Made by a program: the position numbers and the translations under genes
In this document: one piece after another, positions 1-10,777 of the stretch
Layout: the number at the start of each line of letters is the position of its first letter
Position numbering within the stretch: position 1 is the stretch's first letter
Notes under the pieces: model-generated
Told to the model about the DNA's origin: nothing
The model's database searches: none
The model's input: only the letters and a program-made list of their open reading frames with translations
Assembly (NCBI RefSeq): GCF_011742165.1
Contig: NZ_JAAQTO010000005.1
Location: 1-64,000, forward strand
Direction of reading: 5' to 3'
DNA length: 64,000 nucleotides
DNA from: Billgrantia bachuensis
Lineage (GTDB): Bacteria; Pseudomonadota; Gammaproteobacteria; Pseudomonadales; Halomonadaceae

Positions 1-969
1 CAGGGCGCGAGCCAACGGTGGTGCTTGCAGAAGCGGCACACCGGCCTCTTCACCGAGTTCGCGGATCCGCGCCGCCACCATGTCGGCGCCCTTGGCGACC
101 ACTCTCGGGGCGCTCATGCCCTTTTCATCGTACTGTAGCGCTACTGCATAGTGCGTTGGGTTGGTGATAATCACATCCGCCTCGGGCACCTTGCTCATCA
201 TGCGACCACGTGCCATTGCCTGCTGCTGTGAGCGAATCCGCGCCTTGACGTGCGGGTCGCCCTCGGACTCCTTGTGCTCACGCTTGACCTCATCCTTCGA
301 CATTCGCAACTTCTTGGCATGGCTCCAGAGCTGATACGGCACATCGATCAGGATCACCACCAGCAGCGTCAGCACCATCCACCCACAAGCCTCGGCGGCC
401 ATCATCAGTGCTCGGGCCAGCGCCTGGGTAGTCGGCTGATCCATCAGCGACAGGAACTCCCCGCGCTTGAAATACAGATACGCCATGCCGACCCCACCGA
501 TGAGTATCGACTTGGCTACCGCCTTGAACAGCTCGATCAGCGCCTGGGTGCCGAACATGCGCTTCAGACCCTTGAATGGGTTGAGCTTGGACATCTGGGG
601 CTTGAGCGATTTGGCCGAGATCAGCCACCCTCCCAGCAGCGCCGGCGCCACCAGCGCCACCACCGTAAGCAACAGGAACAGCGGCAGCATGGTCAGCAGC
701 GTACGAGTGCCCAGATCGAGCACGTTACTCAGCATGGGGCCGGTCTCGAATGCCTGACGCCGCTCGAACAGAAAGGCCTGTTCCATGACCAACCCCAGTT
801 GGTCGTAGAGCATCGCCCCCATCGACCACATACCGACTACGCCACCCAACAGCAGCATGAAGGTAGTCAACTCTCGGGAACGGGCGACCTGGCCGTCCTC
901 GCGCGCCTTCTCCAGGCGTCGTGGCGTGGCCTCTTCGGTCTTTTCCTGATCGCTGCTTTCGTCGGCCAT
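1..969 (-). CDS. flhB: FlhB, flagellar type III export switch protein (3' end outside window)
   Basis: Inner-membrane component of the flagellar export gate that switches substrate class from rod/hook to filament. The visible 323 residues begin MADESSDQEKTEEATPRRL, typical of FlhB, followed by four hydrophobic segments and the cytoplasmic domain. The autocleavage motif NPTH is encoded at 151-162, followed by YAVALQYDE. The C-terminal 30-60 residues lie beyond the window edge. The ATG at 967-969 is chosen because it gives the family's normal N-terminus. The gene lies 204 bp downstream of cheZ behind a strong terminator, so it probably has its own promoter or depends on readthrough. Identification is secure; only the end is missing. 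Confidence 0.96.
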   Translation of the reverse strand, partial: MADESSDQEKTEEATPRRLEKAREDGQVARSRELTTFMLLLGGVVGMWSMGAMLYDQLGLVMEQAFLFERRQAFETGPMLSNVLDLGTRTLLTMLPLFLLLTVVALVAPALLGGWLISAKSLKPQMSKLNPFKGLKRMFGTQALIELFKAVAKSILIGGVGMAYLYFKRGEFLSLMDQPTTQALARALMMAAEACGWMVLTLLVVILIDVPYQLWSHAKKLRMSKDEVKREHKESEGDPHVKARIRSQQQAMARGRMMSKVPEADVIITNPTHYAVALQYDEKGMSAPRVVAKGADMVAARIRELGEEAGVPLLQAPPLARAL

Positions 970-1032
970 GGTCACCAGACACTCTTCTGCACGGTGGCCA
1001 TTGTGGCGCTATCGATAGTGGGGCGATACGAC

Positions 1033-1077
1033 AAAAAGCGCCAATGATCGTGGCCTTATCGGCCCCGATCATTGGCG
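1033..1077 (-). terminator. Rho-independent terminator after cheZ
   Basis: Perfect 12-bp inverted repeat (1039-1050 with 1066-1077), extended inside by a GGCC/GGCC pair, followed on the minus strand by a run of five T (1033-1037). It separates cheYZ from flhB. Confidence 0.85.
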
Positions 1078-1173
1078 TGGGGAAGGATTGCGGCGGGGGA
1101 ACCGCTAGCAGGAAGAGCGCATGGCTACATGGCGAGCCCAGACATGCCGGTGCCTACAGAGCTACCGCCTGCC

Positions 1174-1866
1174 TCAGAAGCCGAGCTGATCCAGCAGATC
1201 GTCGACCTGATCCTGATTCGTCATGACATCGGTTCCCGGCTTGATCTGAGGACCGTTGAGCAGACTCTCCTCGCGGCGGCGGGCTTCATTTTCCCACTGA
1301 TCGTTGGCCTTGCGCTGCATGTTCTCGCGGGCCACTTCCTCAGGGACGTTGTCGATCAATACCTGTACCAGTTGATGCTCGATCTCACGGATCACATCCA
1401 TCATTTTCTTGATCACCTGGCCAGTCAGGTCCTGGAAATCCTGGGCCATCATGATCTCCAGCAACTCTTTCTGCGTCGCTTGGGTCTTGTCGGGTACGTC
1501 GGCCAGATAGGAGCGCGTCTCTTTGACCAGGTCGCGCGCCTCGTCGAGCTCCTTGGGCTCGGCGAACCACTCGGCCCAGCGCTTGTCCAGCGACTCGGCG
1601 CCATTGCTGATCGAGTCCTGCAGCGGCTGAGCCCGGTCAATGGCGTTGAGGGCACGTTCCGCGGCCTGCTCGGTCATGGTAGCCACATAGCTCAATCGAT
1701 CCCGCGCATCGGGAATCGCCTCGGCCGCCTTCTCGATCTCCTTGTCCAGACCCAGTTCGCGCATGCTCTCCCGCAGCATGCGGGTCAACTGTCCGATACG
1801 CTGGACAAGTTCCTCGCCGGCGGCGCCGGCCGCTTGAGCCTGGCCTGGCTGCTCGTTTGCGCTCAT
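1174..1866 (-). CDS. cheZ: CheZ, CheY-phosphate phosphatase
   Basis: Dephosphorylates CheY-P to end tumbling signals. The 230-residue protein is almost wholly helical, as expected of the CheZ four-helix bundle. The signature [19 protein letters not shown] is at about residues 141-159; D146 and Q150 have the D-x3-Q spacing of the catalytic pair. The C-terminus [10 protein letters not shown] is the CheY-binding helix. The ATG at 1864-1866 is preferred over an upstream GTG at 1903-1905 because an AGGAGAG ribosome site stands just before it and the longer form would overlap cheY. It follows cheY by 35 bp as the second gene of a cheYZ unit. Confidence 0.96.
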   Translation of the reverse strand: MSANEQPGQAQAAGAAGEELVQRIGQLTRMLRESMRELGLDKEIEKAAEAIPDARDRLSYVATMTEQAAERALNAIDRAQPLQDSISNGAESLDKRWAEWFAEPKELDEARDLVKETRSYLADVPDKTQATQKELLEIMMAQDFQDLTGQVIKKMMDVIREIEHQLVQVLIDNVPEEVARENMQRKANDQWENEARRREESLLNGPQIKPGTDVMTNQDQVDDLLDQLGF

Positions 1867-1901
1867 CTTGTACTCTCCTTTCGCAAGCGGGGCTGCCAGC
1901 G

Positions 1902-2291
1902 TCACTTGCCCAGCTTCTCGAAAATCTTGTTGAGCTTCTCTTCCAGGGTAGCGGCGGTGAATGGCTTCACCACGTAGCCGCTGGCCCCGGCCTGAGCTGC
2001 CGCGATGATATTTTCCTTCTTCGCCTCGGCGGTCACCATCAACACCGGCAACTGCTTGAGCGCATCGTCGGCACGGATCTGCTTGAGCATCTCCAGGCCG
2101 TCGAGGTTCGGCATGTTCCAGTCGGAAACCACGAACTCAAAGGAGCCGGAGCGCAGCTTGCTCAACGCTTCCTGGCCATCTTCGGCCTCCTCGACGTTGG
2201 TGTAACCCAGCTCCTTCAGCAGGCTCCGAACGATCCGGCGCATGGTCGGAAAGTCGTCGACCACCAGAAAGCTCATGTTCTTGTCAGCCAT
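1902..2291 (-). CDS. cheY: CheY, chemotaxis response regulator
   Basis: Single-domain receiver of 129 residues. Phosphorylated by CheA, it binds FliM and reverses the motor. All key residues sit at E. coli numbering: acidic pocket D12 and D13, phospho-acceptor D57 (VVSDWNMP), T87, Y106 and K109. There is no output domain. It is followed closely by cheZ, so kinase output and phosphatase are co-expressed. The upstream gene is a chemoreceptor ending 76 bp away with no clear terminator between, so cheY may be read from the cheB-side promoter. Identification is secure. Confidence 0.98.
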   Translation of the reverse strand: MADKNMSFLVVDDFPTMRRIVRSLLKELGYTNVEEAEDGQEALSKLRSGSFEFVVSDWNMPNLDGLEMLKQIRADDALKQLPVLMVTAEAKKENIIAAAQAGASGYVVKPFTAATLEEKLNKIFEKLGK

Positions 2292-2367
2292 CGTGATTCC
2301 TCTTTATCTAACAAATAATGATCGTCGTCTGACGGCGATGGATGCCGTCGTGGGTACTAATGAGCAG

Positions 2368-4140
2368 TCAGAATTCTTCCCAGTCACCTTCGGCGACGGG
2401 CTCACGCCGGGCTTTGCGACGCGGCTTGGGATCAACCTCCGCCACTTCACGCGATGGCGAACCAGCGGACGTGCTCGGTTTCACGGCGGTGGCTGCATCA
2501 CTGCGCTTGATCCAGGCCACGGCGCCATCGGATGACTTGGTGATCGTCCTGTACTGTTCGCCGGCCGCTGTACTGCCGGCATCACCTGAGAGGCGAAATA
2601 CCGCCACGGCTTGCTCGAGACGGCTGGCCTGCTCTTCGAGAGAAGCGGCAACCGCTGTAGCCTGCTGCACCAGCGAGGCATTCTGCTGGGTCACCTGGTC
2701 CATCTGGCCGACCGCTTGGCTGACCTGCTCGATACCGTCGCTCTGTTCCTGCGAGGCCGCAGCGATCTCGTCCATGATGTCGGTGACCCGCCGTACCGCC
2801 TTGACCACATCATCCATGGTTTCGCCGGCTTGCTCGGCCAGGGTCGACCCTTCCTTCACTTGCGACACGGAACCATCGATCAATGCCTTGATCTCCTTGG
2901 CCGCCGTGGCACTGCGGCTGGCCAGGTTACGTACTTCACCGGCCACCACGGCGAAGCCACGCCCTTGCTCGCCCGCCCGCGCCGCCTCCACCGAGGCGTT
3001 CAGCGCCAGGATATTGGTCTGAAAGGCAATCGAATCGATCACACTGGTAATGTCGCTGATCTTCTGTGAGCTGGTAGAAATATCACCCATGGTCTTGACG
3101 ACGCGATCGACGACTTCGCCACCGCGCACGGCCGTGGTCGATGCATCCAGCGCCAACCCGCTGGCCTGGCGAGCATTGTCGGCGTTCTGGCGTACCGTAG
3201 CGGTAATCTCCTCCATGCTCGTGGCAGTCTCCTCCAGCGAGGCCGCCTGCTGCTCGGTACGCGACGACAGGTCGGCATTGCCGCTGGCCATCTCGCGAGT
3301 ACCGACATGAATCGAGCCACTACTGCCACGGACCTGGCCGACGATGCGAGTCAGGCTCTGCTGCATGTTGCGCATGGCGTTGAACAGCTTGCCGATCTCG
3401 TTGCGGCTACCCTCGGGTATCTTGCCGGTCAGGTCGGCCTTGGCGATGGTCTGCAGATGCTTGACCGCGGAGTTGAGCGGCCGGATCACCGTGGCGCGCA
3501 GGCCGATGTAGACCAGCACCAGTACCAGCGCGGCCAGGACCAGGGCGCCCAGTTTGATGGCACCGAACCGGTCGGCGCGGGCACGGAAGTCGGCAGTCAT
3601 CGCCTGCCCCGTGCTGAAACCATAGTGAACGAACTCGGTCATGCTGTCGGCGAGAGCGGCGCTGGGCTCGATCAGTTCATCACGCAGCCTGCCGAACCCC
3701 GGCGTATTCAATTGGTCCAGCGCCTCGTGCTGATCGCGAACGAGGCCGAGCACCGTGGTGAAATTCTGTTCGAGCCGCTGGGCCATTTCCACGGAATCAT
3801 CGGACTTGGGCGCTGCGGAAAAATGGCTCAAGCGCTCCTCGGCACGGTCCATACGGTCCACGGCGACATCGAGTTGCTGATTGGCATCGGCCATGCGTCC
3901 CAGCATGATCTGGTTGGAAGCGATCTCGAGGCTGACGCGCGCCACGTTGAGCAGAGCATCGGCGCGGTTGATCTCGTTGAGCTGTTGGCTATTGATACGA
4001 TCGAGGTCCGTCATGACACGCTCCGCCTGGCGTTCAGACAGGAACGAGAGCATCGCCACCACGCCGATCAGCACGGCGAAGCTGACCAGGGCGGCTATCA
4101 CGGAAACATTGATACTGATATTTCGAATCAGTCGACTCAT
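2368..4140 (-). CDS. Methyl-accepting chemotaxis protein with a periplasmic sensor domain
   Basis: Transmembrane chemoreceptor of 590 residues. The first membrane helix is at about residues 10-35, followed by a helical periplasmic ligand domain of roughly 150 residues (Tar/4HB type by appearance). A second helix ([18 protein letters not shown]) leads to HAMP and a signalling hairpin whose tip reads [19 protein letters not shown]. It ends in DWEEF, an xWxxF tail of the kind that tethers CheR/CheB. The start [12 protein letters not shown] is used; a longer reading would overlap cheB. An AAGGAG site lies about 10 bases upstream. It sits between cheB and cheY. Ligand unknown. Confidence 0.93.
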   Translation of the reverse strand: MSRLIRNISINVSVIAALVSFAVLIGVVAMLSFLSERQAERVMTDLDRINSQQLNEINRADALLNVARVSLEIASNQIMLGRMADANQQLDVAVDRMDRAEERLSHFSAAPKSDDSVEMAQRLEQNFTTVLGLVRDQHEALDQLNTPGFGRLRDELIEPSAALADSMTEFVHYGFSTGQAMTADFRARADRFGAIKLGALVLAALVLVLVYIGLRATVIRPLNSAVKHLQTIAKADLTGKIPEGSRNEIGKLFNAMRNMQQSLTRIVGQVRGSSGSIHVGTREMASGNADLSSRTEQQAASLEETATSMEEITATVRQNADNARQASGLALDASTTAVRGGEVVDRVVKTMGDISTSSQKISDITSVIDSIAFQTNILALNASVEAARAGEQGRGFAVVAGEVRNLASRSATAAKEIKALIDGSVSQVKEGSTLAEQAGETMDDVVKAVRRVTDIMDEIAAASQEQSDGIEQVSQAVGQMDQVTQQNASLVQQATAVAASLEEQASRLEQAVAVFRLSGDAGSTAAGEQYRTITKSSDGAVAWIKRSDAATAVKPSTSAGSPSREVAEVDPKPRRKARREPVAEGDWEEF

Positions 4141-4195
4141 TACCAGGCGGCTCCTTGCGTAAGGTATCGCTATTCTTTTGTCTTGTTTTAGTTCT

Positions 4196-5257
4196 TCAGA
4201 CTCGCTGCGCACGCCCCGAGGCCGCCACCAGCGCCATCAGACGCTCGGGTATGTCGTCCAGGCTTGCCACCTCGACGGCTCCCCCCAGAGCAATCGCCTC
4301 ACGCGGCATGCCGAAAACCACGCAGCTTGCCTCGTCCTGAGCCAGAGTGGGCGAACCCGCCTGGCGCATTTCGAGCAGCCCGGCGGCCCCATCCTTGCCC
4401 ATTCCGGTGAGAATCACGCCGATGGCGTTGCGTCCGGCCTGGGTGGCAGCGGAATGAAACAGCACGTCCACCGAAGGGCGATGACGATTGACAGGCGGCC
4501 CGTCGTCGAGCCTGGCCACGTAGTTCGCCCCGCTGCGTGCCAGCTTCAGATGCGCATCGCCGGGCGCGATGTAGGCATGACCCGGCAAAACCCGCTCACC
4601 ATCGCTGGCTTCCTTCACCGTAATGTTGCACAGGCGGTTGAGCCGCTCGGCAAAGGAGCGGGTGAACCCGCCAGGCATGTGCTGGGTGATCAGGATGGCC
4701 GGGCTGTTGGCCGGCAGCGGCTCGAGCACGGCACGAATCGCTTCAGTACCTCCCGTGGAGGCTCCGATGATGATCAGCTTCTCACTCGATACCAGCGGTG
4801 CCTTGAGGGTCGCCCTGGGCGTCGCCTGAGCCTGACGAGCCTGGCGTGGGCGTGACTTGGCCGCGGCACGGATCTTCTCGGCAATATCATTGGCATACTC
4901 GAGCATGCCGTTGCGGATTCCCAGTGACGGCTTGGCGACGAAATCCAGCGCGCCCAGTTCCAGCGCACGCAGAGTGATTTCCGAGCCGGCCTGGGTCAGC
5001 GACGACACCATCAGCACCGGCATCGGCCGCAGGCGCATCAGCCGCTCGAGAAAATCGAGACCATCCATGCGCGGCATCTCGACGTCGAGTGTCAGGACGT
5101 CAGGGTTGTGCTGCTTGATCAGATCGCGCGCCACCAATGGGTCTGGCGCCACGGCCACGACCTCCATGTCTGGCTGGGAGTTGATGATCTCGCTGAGTAG
5201 GTCACGAATCAGCGCCGAATCATCAACGCACAACACCTTGATCCTGTTCGATCCCAA
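4196..5257 (-). CDS. cheB: CheB, receptor methylesterase/glutamine deamidase
   Basis: Removes methyl groups from chemoreceptor glutamates and deamidates glutamines; activated by phosphorylation from CheA. The 353 residues comprise an N-terminal receiver domain (D12, D13, phospho-acceptor D58 in TLDVEMP, K109), a linker at about residues 125-155, and the methylesterase domain. Its catalytic triad is visible as S167 ([10 protein letters not shown]), H193 (TQHMPGGFT) and D289 (LTGMGKDGA). A sigma-28 promoter lies 59 bp upstream of the start codon, so cheB and probably the downstream receptor and cheYZ are class III genes. All catalytic residues are present. Confidence 0.97.
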   Translation of the reverse strand: MGSNRIKVLCVDDSALIRDLLSEIINSQPDMEVVAVAPDPLVARDLIKQHNPDVLTLDVEMPRMDGLDFLERLMRLRPMPVLMVSSLTQAGSEITLRALELGALDFVAKPSLGIRNGMLEYANDIAEKIRAAAKSRPRQARQAQATPRATLKAPLVSSEKLIIIGASTGGTEAIRAVLEPLPANSPAILITQHMPGGFTRSFAERLNRLCNITVKEASDGERVLPGHAYIAPGDAHLKLARSGANYVARLDDGPPVNRHRPSVDVLFHSAATQAGRNAIGVILTGMGKDGAAGLLEMRQAGSPTLAQDEASCVVFGMPREAIALGGAVEVASLDDIPERLMALVAASGRAQRV

Positions 5258-5315
5258 GGCAGGTCTCCTGTCTCGTTAGGGAGTCTTTGCGCCCCAAGGC
5301 ATTACATATGTTTAA

Positions 5316-5342
5316 ACATCGGCTGGGCCGGCAAAAACTTTA
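5316..5342 (-). promoter_or_regulatory. Sigma-28 (FliA) promoter for cheB
   Basis: Minus strand TAAAGTTT (5335-5342), 11 bases, GCCGATGT (5316-5323). The -35 box is perfect and the -10 is 7/8 to the consensus, with exact spacing. It lies between cheR and cheB. Confidence 0.85.
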
Positions 5343-5389
5343 GGCTTCGTCCGGGAATTGGCTTCGCTCGACGACGTTTCGAAAGGAGC

Positions 5390-6268
5390 CTAGGCCAAGG
5401 TGTAGACCGTCTGCCCTCGCAGACGGAACACCTTGCTGATGTACGAAAAATTCTCCGAATGACCGGCGAACAACAGGCCGTCGGGCTTGAGCAGTGGAGC
5501 AAAACGCTCGAGTATGCGTGCCTGGGTCTGCTTGTCGAAATAGATCATCACGTTGCGGCAGAAGATCGCATCGAAGGGTCCCTTTAGCGGCCACTGTGGC
5601 GCCAGCAAGTTCATCGACAGGAATTCCACCATTGATGACACCTCGGGCCGCACTCTCGCCAGCCCTTCGTGCTGACCCCGCCCTTTGTGGAAGAAGCGCT
5701 TGACCTGGCTCTCCTCGATCTTGCGAACCTGCTCGACGGGATAGACACCGGCACGGGCTCGGGTCAACGCCTCGGTATCGATATCGGTAGCCACGACACG
5801 AGCCTCCGACGCCCGCGGGCCCAGGGTTTCGAGCAGGGTCATGGCGATCGAGTACGGCTCCTCCCCGGTCGAAGCGGCTGCACTCCAGATGCGCACGGGC
5901 CCGCTGGACTTGCGCACGTGCTCTGCCAGCAGCGGGAAGTGATGCATCTCACGGAAGAAGGCCGTGAGGTTGGTCGTCAACGCATTGGTGAACGCCTCCC
6001 ACTCCTTCGCATCGGGTTGGCGTGCCAGCTTCTCCAGGTAGTCGCTGAAGCGAGTCAAGCCATGATGGCGCAAGCGCTTGGCCAGACGGCTGTAGACCAT
6101 TTCGCGCTTATGCTCCGCCAGCACGATACCCGCACGCTGATAGATCAGCTGGCGAATTCGGGAAAAATCTTCGTCGGTAAGGATCAGGTCACGCTCGAGG
6201 TGACCCAGCCCGGACCATTGCCCCGGTTCCATCCCGGGACCCTGTGCCTTGGTCAAAATGTTTCCCAC
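5390..6268 (-). CDS. cheR: CheR, chemoreceptor glutamate methyltransferase
   Basis: Transfers methyl groups from S-adenosylmethionine to receptor glutamates for adaptation. The 292-residue protein has the N-terminal helical domain with the signature [20 protein letters not shown] and a SAM-binding fold with [16 protein letters not shown]. The distal FCRNVMIYF segment is also present. Two starts are possible. GTG at 6266-6268 lies inside the last codons of the upstream receptor gene. ATG at 6230-6232 would give a 280-residue protein beginning [10 protein letters not shown]. Neither has a strong ribosome site; the overlap suggests translational coupling. All four nearby receptors end in xWxxF, a CheR tether. 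Confidence 0.95.
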   Translation of the reverse strand: MGNILTKAQGPGMEPGQWSGLGHLERDLILTDEDFSRIRQLIYQRAGIVLAEHKREMVYSRLAKRLRHHGLTRFSDYLEKLARQPDAKEWEAFTNALTTNLTAFFREMHHFPLLAEHVRKSSGPVRIWSAAASTGEEPYSIAMTLLETLGPRASEARVVATDIDTEALTRARAGVYPVEQVRKIEESQVKRFFHKGRGQHEGLARVRPEVSSMVEFLSMNLLAPQWPLKGPFDAIFCRNVMIYFDKQTQARILERFAPLLKPDGLLFAGHSENFSYISKVFRLRGQTVYTLA

Positions 6269-8436
6269 TCTTCATCGGCTGTTGCCTTGCTTGATTTTCC
6301 ATGAGCACGCTTCGCGGGAAGCGGATCATGCGACAAGGCGGGGGTTGCTGAACGTGATCGCCCAGTGTTTTCCGAGGTCTGCTCCTGCCCTTGGACAGCG
6401 ACCTGCTCGAGTCCGGCACCACGCAGCCGGAAGACACGAATCGCCCTGTCGAGAAGCTCTGCCTGGCGCTGCAGGTCGCTTGCCGCCCGCGCGCTCTGCT
6501 GCACGCGCTCGGCATTCTGCTGGGTCACCTGGTCCATCTCGGTGATGGCCTGGTTGATCTGGCCAATGCCGCTGCTCTGCTCCTCGGAGGCCGCCGTGAT
6601 CTCGCCCATGATGTCGTTGACCCGCTGCGAAGCCGTCACCACCTCGGCCATCGCGCTCTCGGCGCGCTGCACCTGGCTGGCCCCCTCGTGGATCTCGCTG
6701 GCGGAGCCGTCGATCAACTGACGGATCTCCTTGGCGGCATCCGCGCTGCGTCCGGCCAGGTTGCGCACCTCGCCGGCCACCACGGCGAAGCCACGGCCCT
6801 GCTCGCCCGCCCGCGCCGCCTCCACCGAGGCGTTCAGCGCCAGGATGTTGGTCTGGAAGGCGATCGAATCGATCACGTTGATGATGTCCTTCATCTTCTC
6901 GGCGCCGGCAGTGATGCGGGCCATGGTCTGCACCACGCCATGCATCAGCTCGCCGGTATCGCGCACGCGGCCGGCGTTGTCCAGCGCCAGACCGCTGGCC
7001 TGGCGCGCATTGTCGGTGTTCTGCTGCACCGTGGTGGTCATCTCCTCCATGCTGGAGGCGGTCTCCTGCAGCGAGGCGGCCTGCTGTTCGGTGCGCGCCG
7101 AGAGGTCCTCGTTGCCACGGGCGATGGAGCGCGATGCCGGCGTCACGACGTCGATGCCCTGCTGCACGCTGCGAGTGGTGCTGTAGAGACTCTTGCGCAT
7201 GGTGTTCAGCGCACCGAGCAACACACCGATTTCGTCGCGGGCACGATCGGGCGAGCGCACCGCCAGGTTGCCCGAGGCGATCTGCAGGGTGAAATCCACG
7301 GCGCGGCGCACCGGTCGCGTAATCGCCCGCAGGGTCCAGAACCCCAGCAGAATCAGGAACAGGATGCCGATCGTCAGCGCCGCAACCTGGCCCGTGAGCA
7401 TCATGACCTGCCCGCGCTCGGCCTCTTCAGCCAGCTGGTTGGCATAGCCGAGTTTGCCCTCGACCAGTACGTTGATGCTCTGGCTGATGGCATCGACTTC
7501 CGGTCGCAGCACATCGTTGTAGGCTTCGTAGGCGGCAAAGCCACTGCCGTCGATCAGCGCTTGCAGCGTGGGTCGGATGCCGTCATCGACGGCAACGCCG
7601 AGCTGGGCGTCGAGGGCAGCCACTTCTCCTCGCGCCGGATCCTCGCCGTCGAGGAAGCTTACCCAGGAGGCATCGATTCGTTCGACGATACCTTCGGCTT
7701 GATCGGCCAGCTCCTGAATCTGCTCCAGACGCAACGCCCTGGGGTTGCGCACCGGGCGCTCCAGGTCGGTCGTCAACTGGCTCAGCAGTTGGTCGATACG
7801 CTGAAGGTCGGCGATATCCTGCACACCGTTGCCATTGATGTAGGCAACGCGGTCTCCCGAGACCTTGAGGCCGTAGAGCCCTACGGCTCCGCTGAGCAAG
7901 AGCAGCAAGACCGGCACCAGGGTCAAGGCGACCAGCTTGGCCCGAATGGTATGCAGGTTGATCCGCGAGAACGCACCCAGCAATCCGCGCCGCACTATTT
8001 TTCCCTGCCTGACCGCCAGTTTCCGGCGTCCTTCACGAAGCTGGGAGTAAGCACGGGCCGCCGCCTCGGCGACAGCCGGCTCGACTGGAGCCCGCACCGA
8101 GGTATAGCCTTGGCACTTACCCTCCTCGAGAATCGGCGTGACCGTCGCCTGCACCCAGTAATGGTCACCGTCCTTACGGCGATTCTTGACCACTCCCTGC
8201 CAGGTCTTCCCTTTCTTGATGGTCTGCCACAGGTCGGCGAAGGCCTCGGGCGGCATGTCAGGATGACGAATCAGGTTATGCGGCGCCCCGATCATTTCTT
8301 CATGCGAGTAACCACTGACCTCGACGAACGCCGAGTTGGCGTAGGTAATTCGCCCTTCCAGGTCCGTGCGACTGATGAGCAGATGCTCATCGCTCAACTT
8401 GAATTCCCGCTGTGTTACCGGCTGATTGTCGCGCAT
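6253..8436 (-). CDS. PAS-domain methyl-accepting chemotaxis protein (Aer-like), copy A
   Basis: Chemoreceptor of 727 residues, probably sensing redox or energy state through a cofactor-binding PAS domain. Residues 1-110 are PAS ([15 protein letters not shown], then [17 protein letters not shown]), the arrangement of Aer. Then come a membrane helix near residue 170, a helical segment of about 160 residues, a second membrane helix ([18 protein letters not shown]), HAMP and the signalling hairpin. It ends in EWETF. Start [12 protein letters not shown] has an AAAGGA site 8 bases upstream; a long N-terminal extension to 8754 is antisense-like noise. Its signalling region is almost identical in DNA to the next gene's. 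E. coli Aer lacks the extra periplasmic-type segment, so the sensing mode may differ. Confidence 0.92.
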   Translation of the reverse strand: MRDNQPVTQREFKLSDEHLLISRTDLEGRITYANSAFVEVSGYSHEEMIGAPHNLIRHPDMPPEAFADLWQTIKKGKTWQGVVKNRRKDGDHYWVQATVTPILEEGKCQGYTSVRAPVEPAVAEAAARAYSQLREGRRKLAVRQGKIVRRGLLGAFSRINLHTIRAKLVALTLVPVLLLLLSGAVGLYGLKVSGDRVAYINGNGVQDIADLQRIDQLLSQLTTDLERPVRNPRALRLEQIQELADQAEGIVERIDASWVSFLDGEDPARGEVAALDAQLGVAVDDGIRPTLQALIDGSGFAAYEAYNDVLRPEVDAISQSINVLVEGKLGYANQLAEEAERGQVMMLTGQVAALTIGILFLILLGFWTLRAITRPVRRAVDFTLQIASGNLAVRSPDRARDEIGVLLGALNTMRKSLYSTTRSVQQGIDVVTPASRSIARGNEDLSARTEQQAASLQETASSMEEMTTTVQQNTDNARQASGLALDNAGRVRDTGELMHGVVQTMARITAGAEKMKDIINVIDSIAFQTNILALNASVEAARAGEQGRGFAVVAGEVRNLAGRSADAAKEIRQLIDGSASEIHEGASQVQRAESAMAEVVTASQRVNDIMGEITAASEEQSSGIGQINQAITEMDQVTQQNAERVQQSARAASDLQRQAELLDRAIRVFRLRGAGLEQVAVQGQEQTSENTGRSRSATPALSHDPLPAKRAHGKSSKATADEEWETF
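6456..7167. repeat. 712-bp direct repeat, copy 1 (partner 8695-9406)
   Basis: Signalling-hairpin coding block of receptor copy A. Reading both copies base by base I find only four differences over 712 bases, all C in copy 1 and T in copy 2 on the plus strand. Three are silent; one changes R to H (DLQRQAE against DLQHQAE). Identity drops abruptly at both ends. Confidence 0.93.
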
Positions 8437-8485
8437 CGTTATTATCCTTTGCCGCCTCGTATGGGTGAGTCCCCTGCCATGTTTC

Positions 8486-10675
8486 TCAGAACGTCTCCCA
8501 CTCCTCCTCGGCTGCCGGCCGGTGCGCCTTGGCCTGTGACCGCTTGGCGGGGAGCGGGTCCTGCTGCGAAGCTGACGTCGCCGCCGGCTTCCTGGCGAAG
8601 CCGGCTGACCGAAGCTCTTCGGCTTGCTGCGGGCCGGGCACCGTCTCGGGGCCGGCTCCCTGCAGGCGGTAGACACGGATGGCCTGGGCCAGTTGCTCTG
8701 CCTGGTGCTGCAGGTCGCTTGCCGCCCGCGCGCTCTGTTGCACGCGCTCGGCATTCTGCTGGGTCACTTGGTCCATCTCGGTGATGGCCTGGTTGATCTG
8801 GCCAATGCCGCTGCTCTGCTCCTCGGAGGCCGCCGTGATCTCGCCCATGATGTCGTTGACCCGCTGCGAAGCCGTCACCACCTCGGCCATTGCGCTCTCG
8901 GCGCGCTGCACCTGGCTGGCCCCCTCGTGGATCTCGCTGGCGGAGCCGTCGATCAACTGACGGATCTCCTTGGCGGCATCCGCGCTGCGTCCGGCCAGGT
9001 TGCGCACCTCGCCGGCCACCACGGCGAAGCCACGGCCCTGCTCGCCCGCCCGCGCCGCCTCCACCGAGGCGTTCAGCGCCAGGATGTTGGTCTGGAAGGC
9101 GATCGAATCGATCACGTTGATGATGTCCTTCATCTTCTCGGCGCCGGCAGTGATGCGGGCCATGGTCTGCACCACGCCATGCATCAGCTCGCCGGTATCG
9201 CGCACGCGGCCGGCGTTGTCCAGCGCCAGACCGCTGGCCTGGCGCGCATTGTCGGTGTTCTGCTGCACCGTGGTGGTCATCTCCTCCATGCTGGAGGCGG
9301 TCTCCTGCAGCGAGGCGGCCTGCTGTTCGGTGCGCGCCGAGAGGTCCTCGTTGCCACGGGCGATGGAGCGCGATGCCGGCGTCACGACGTCGATGCCCTG
9401 CTGCACACGCTCGGTAGTGCTGTAGAGGCTCTTGCGCATGGTATCGAGCGAGCCGAGCAGCGCGCCGATCTCGTCGCGTGTCTGCTTCGGTGTCGCCACC
9501 GCCAGGTTGCCCGAAGCGATCTGCAGGGTGAAATCGGACGCGCGGCGGACCGGACGCGTAATCGCCCGCATGATCCACAAACTGATGATAAGCAGCAGCA
9601 CGAAGCCGAGCGCCATGAAACCCAGTTGACCCAGCAGCATCTGCTGTTGCCCCTGCTTGGCCTCTTCCGCCATGCCCAGCGCCGCCAGGCGTTGCTGCTC
9701 GATCAGTTGGTTGACCTGCACGGTCAGGGCTTCCGCGCTTTCACGCAGCGACCCCGTCTGGTTGTTCAGCGCCATCATGGCATCGAAGGCTTCCTCTCCC
9801 CCCAACGCCTCGGCCATGGGCGCCAGGCCTTCGGTCAGGAAGCTCGCCAATGAGGCATCGAACTCGAGCGCCACCGGTGTGCGGTTGACTTCACGATCCA
9901 TATAGTCGTCCCACAGCACGGAAAGCTGCCCGGCGATGCGTGAAAGCTCCTCGGCGCGCTGGTGCCGCTCGCCCAGGATATCCATGCGCTGCTCGGCGCT
10001 GAGCCCTCGCGGCCCCTCGTTGACAAGTTGGCCGAGCTGTTGCAGGCGTATGACGTCCTGCAGGCCGTCACGGTTCAGCTCTGCCAAACGCTGCCCCGAC
10101 GCCTCCAGACCATAGAGCCCGACACCGCCACTGATCGCGAGCAGCAACAGCGCCGAGCAGGTGAGCATGGAGAGGCGAGCGCGGATGGAATGCAGGTTGA
10201 TACGCGCCAGCCAGCCCAGTGGGCCGCGGCGCACTATTCTGCCTTGGCGAACGGAGTAGCCGGAGCGCCCTTCGCGCAGACTCGCGTAAATACGTTCCAC
10301 CGTCGCAACGACGTCAGGCTCGACCACAGAGCGCACCGAAGTGTACCCGAGACATTGGTCACCCTCGACGATCGGCGTGACCGTGGCCCGAACCCAGTAG
10401 TGATCGCCGTTCTTGCATCGGTTCTTGACCACCCCTTGCCAGGTATCATTGCGCTTGATCGTCTGCCACAAGTCGGCGAAGGCCTCGGGCGGCATGTCGG
10501 GATGACGGATCAGGTTATGCGGTGAGCCGATCAATTCATCACGGCTATAACCACTCACCTCGACGAAAGCGTCATTGGCGTAGGTGATCTGGCCCTTGAG
10601 ATTGGTGCGGGTGATCAGCAGTTGCCGATCGTCCAATTTGTATTCCCGCTGTGTCACCGGCTGGTTGTTGCGCAT
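8486..10675 (-). CDS. PAS-domain methyl-accepting chemotaxis protein (Aer-like), copy B
   Basis: Paralogue of the downstream receptor, 729 residues: PAS domain at residues 1-110 with the same [13 protein letters not shown] signature, membrane helix near residue 170, a divergent helical sensor segment, a second helix ([19 protein letters not shown]), HAMP and signalling hairpin, ending EWETF. The start [12 protein letters not shown] is chosen for the AAGGAA site 7 bases upstream. The PAS and sensor segments clearly differ from copy A while the signalling DNA is near-identical, so input has diverged but output has been homogenised. The two genes are 49 bp apart in one direction and probably share a transcript. 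Confidence 0.92.
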   Translation of the reverse strand: MRNNQPVTQREYKLDDRQLLITRTNLKGQITYANDAFVEVSGYSRDELIGSPHNLIRHPDMPPEAFADLWQTIKRNDTWQGVVKNRCKNGDHYWVRATVTPIVEGDQCLGYTSVRSVVEPDVVATVERIYASLREGRSGYSVRQGRIVRRGPLGWLARINLHSIRARLSMLTCSALLLLAISGGVGLYGLEASGQRLAELNRDGLQDVIRLQQLGQLVNEGPRGLSAEQRMDILGERHQRAEELSRIAGQLSVLWDDYMDREVNRTPVALEFDASLASFLTEGLAPMAEALGGEEAFDAMMALNNQTGSLRESAEALTVQVNQLIEQQRLAALGMAEEAKQGQQQMLLGQLGFMALGFVLLLIISLWIMRAITRPVRRASDFTLQIASGNLAVATPKQTRDEIGALLGSLDTMRKSLYSTTERVQQGIDVVTPASRSIARGNEDLSARTEQQAASLQETASSMEEMTTTVQQNTDNARQASGLALDNAGRVRDTGELMHGVVQTMARITAGAEKMKDIINVIDSIAFQTNILALNASVEAARAGEQGRGFAVVAGEVRNLAGRSADAAKEIRQLIDGSASEIHEGASQVQRAESAMAEVVTASQRVNDIMGEITAASEEQSSGIGQINQAITEMDQVTQQNAERVQQSARAASDLQHQAEQLAQAIRVYRLQGAGPETVPGPQQAEELRSAGFARKPAATSASQQDPLPAKRSQAKAHRPAAEEEWETF
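8695..9406. repeat. 712-bp direct repeat, copy 2 (partner 6456-7167)
   Basis: Second copy of the near-identical signalling block, offset by exactly 2239 bp from copy 1 with no insertions or deletions. See the partner entry for the four substitutions. Confidence 0.93.
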
Positions 10676-10777
10676 TGTAGTTTCCTTGCCGACTCGGCTC
10701 ATTCAGAGGCGGAACGGTGCTGACATGAGGCCGTCCCTGCGTATCCGTGGTTACTCCGATTCAAACGGGCTGTGACC

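Noticed and set aside
1056..1063. GCCGATAA on the minus strand as a sigma-28 -10 box for flhB
   Set aside because: It lies in the cheZ terminator stem-loop and no TAAAG-like box stands 11 bases upstream (the position reads CCCCACGC).
1867..1905. cheZ starting at GTG 1903-1905
   Set aside because: It would overlap cheY and ignore the strong AGGAGAG site just before ATG 1866.
2331..2349. GACGGC...GCCGTC hairpin between the receptor and cheY as a terminator
   Set aside because: Only six pairs with a seven-base loop and no T-run; not convincing.
6391..8784. A 797-codon open frame on the plus strand opposite the PAS chemoreceptor
   Set aside because: It is antisense to a gene with clear domains, is His/Gln/Leu-biased as GC-rich shadows are, and a matching shadow lies opposite the second receptor.
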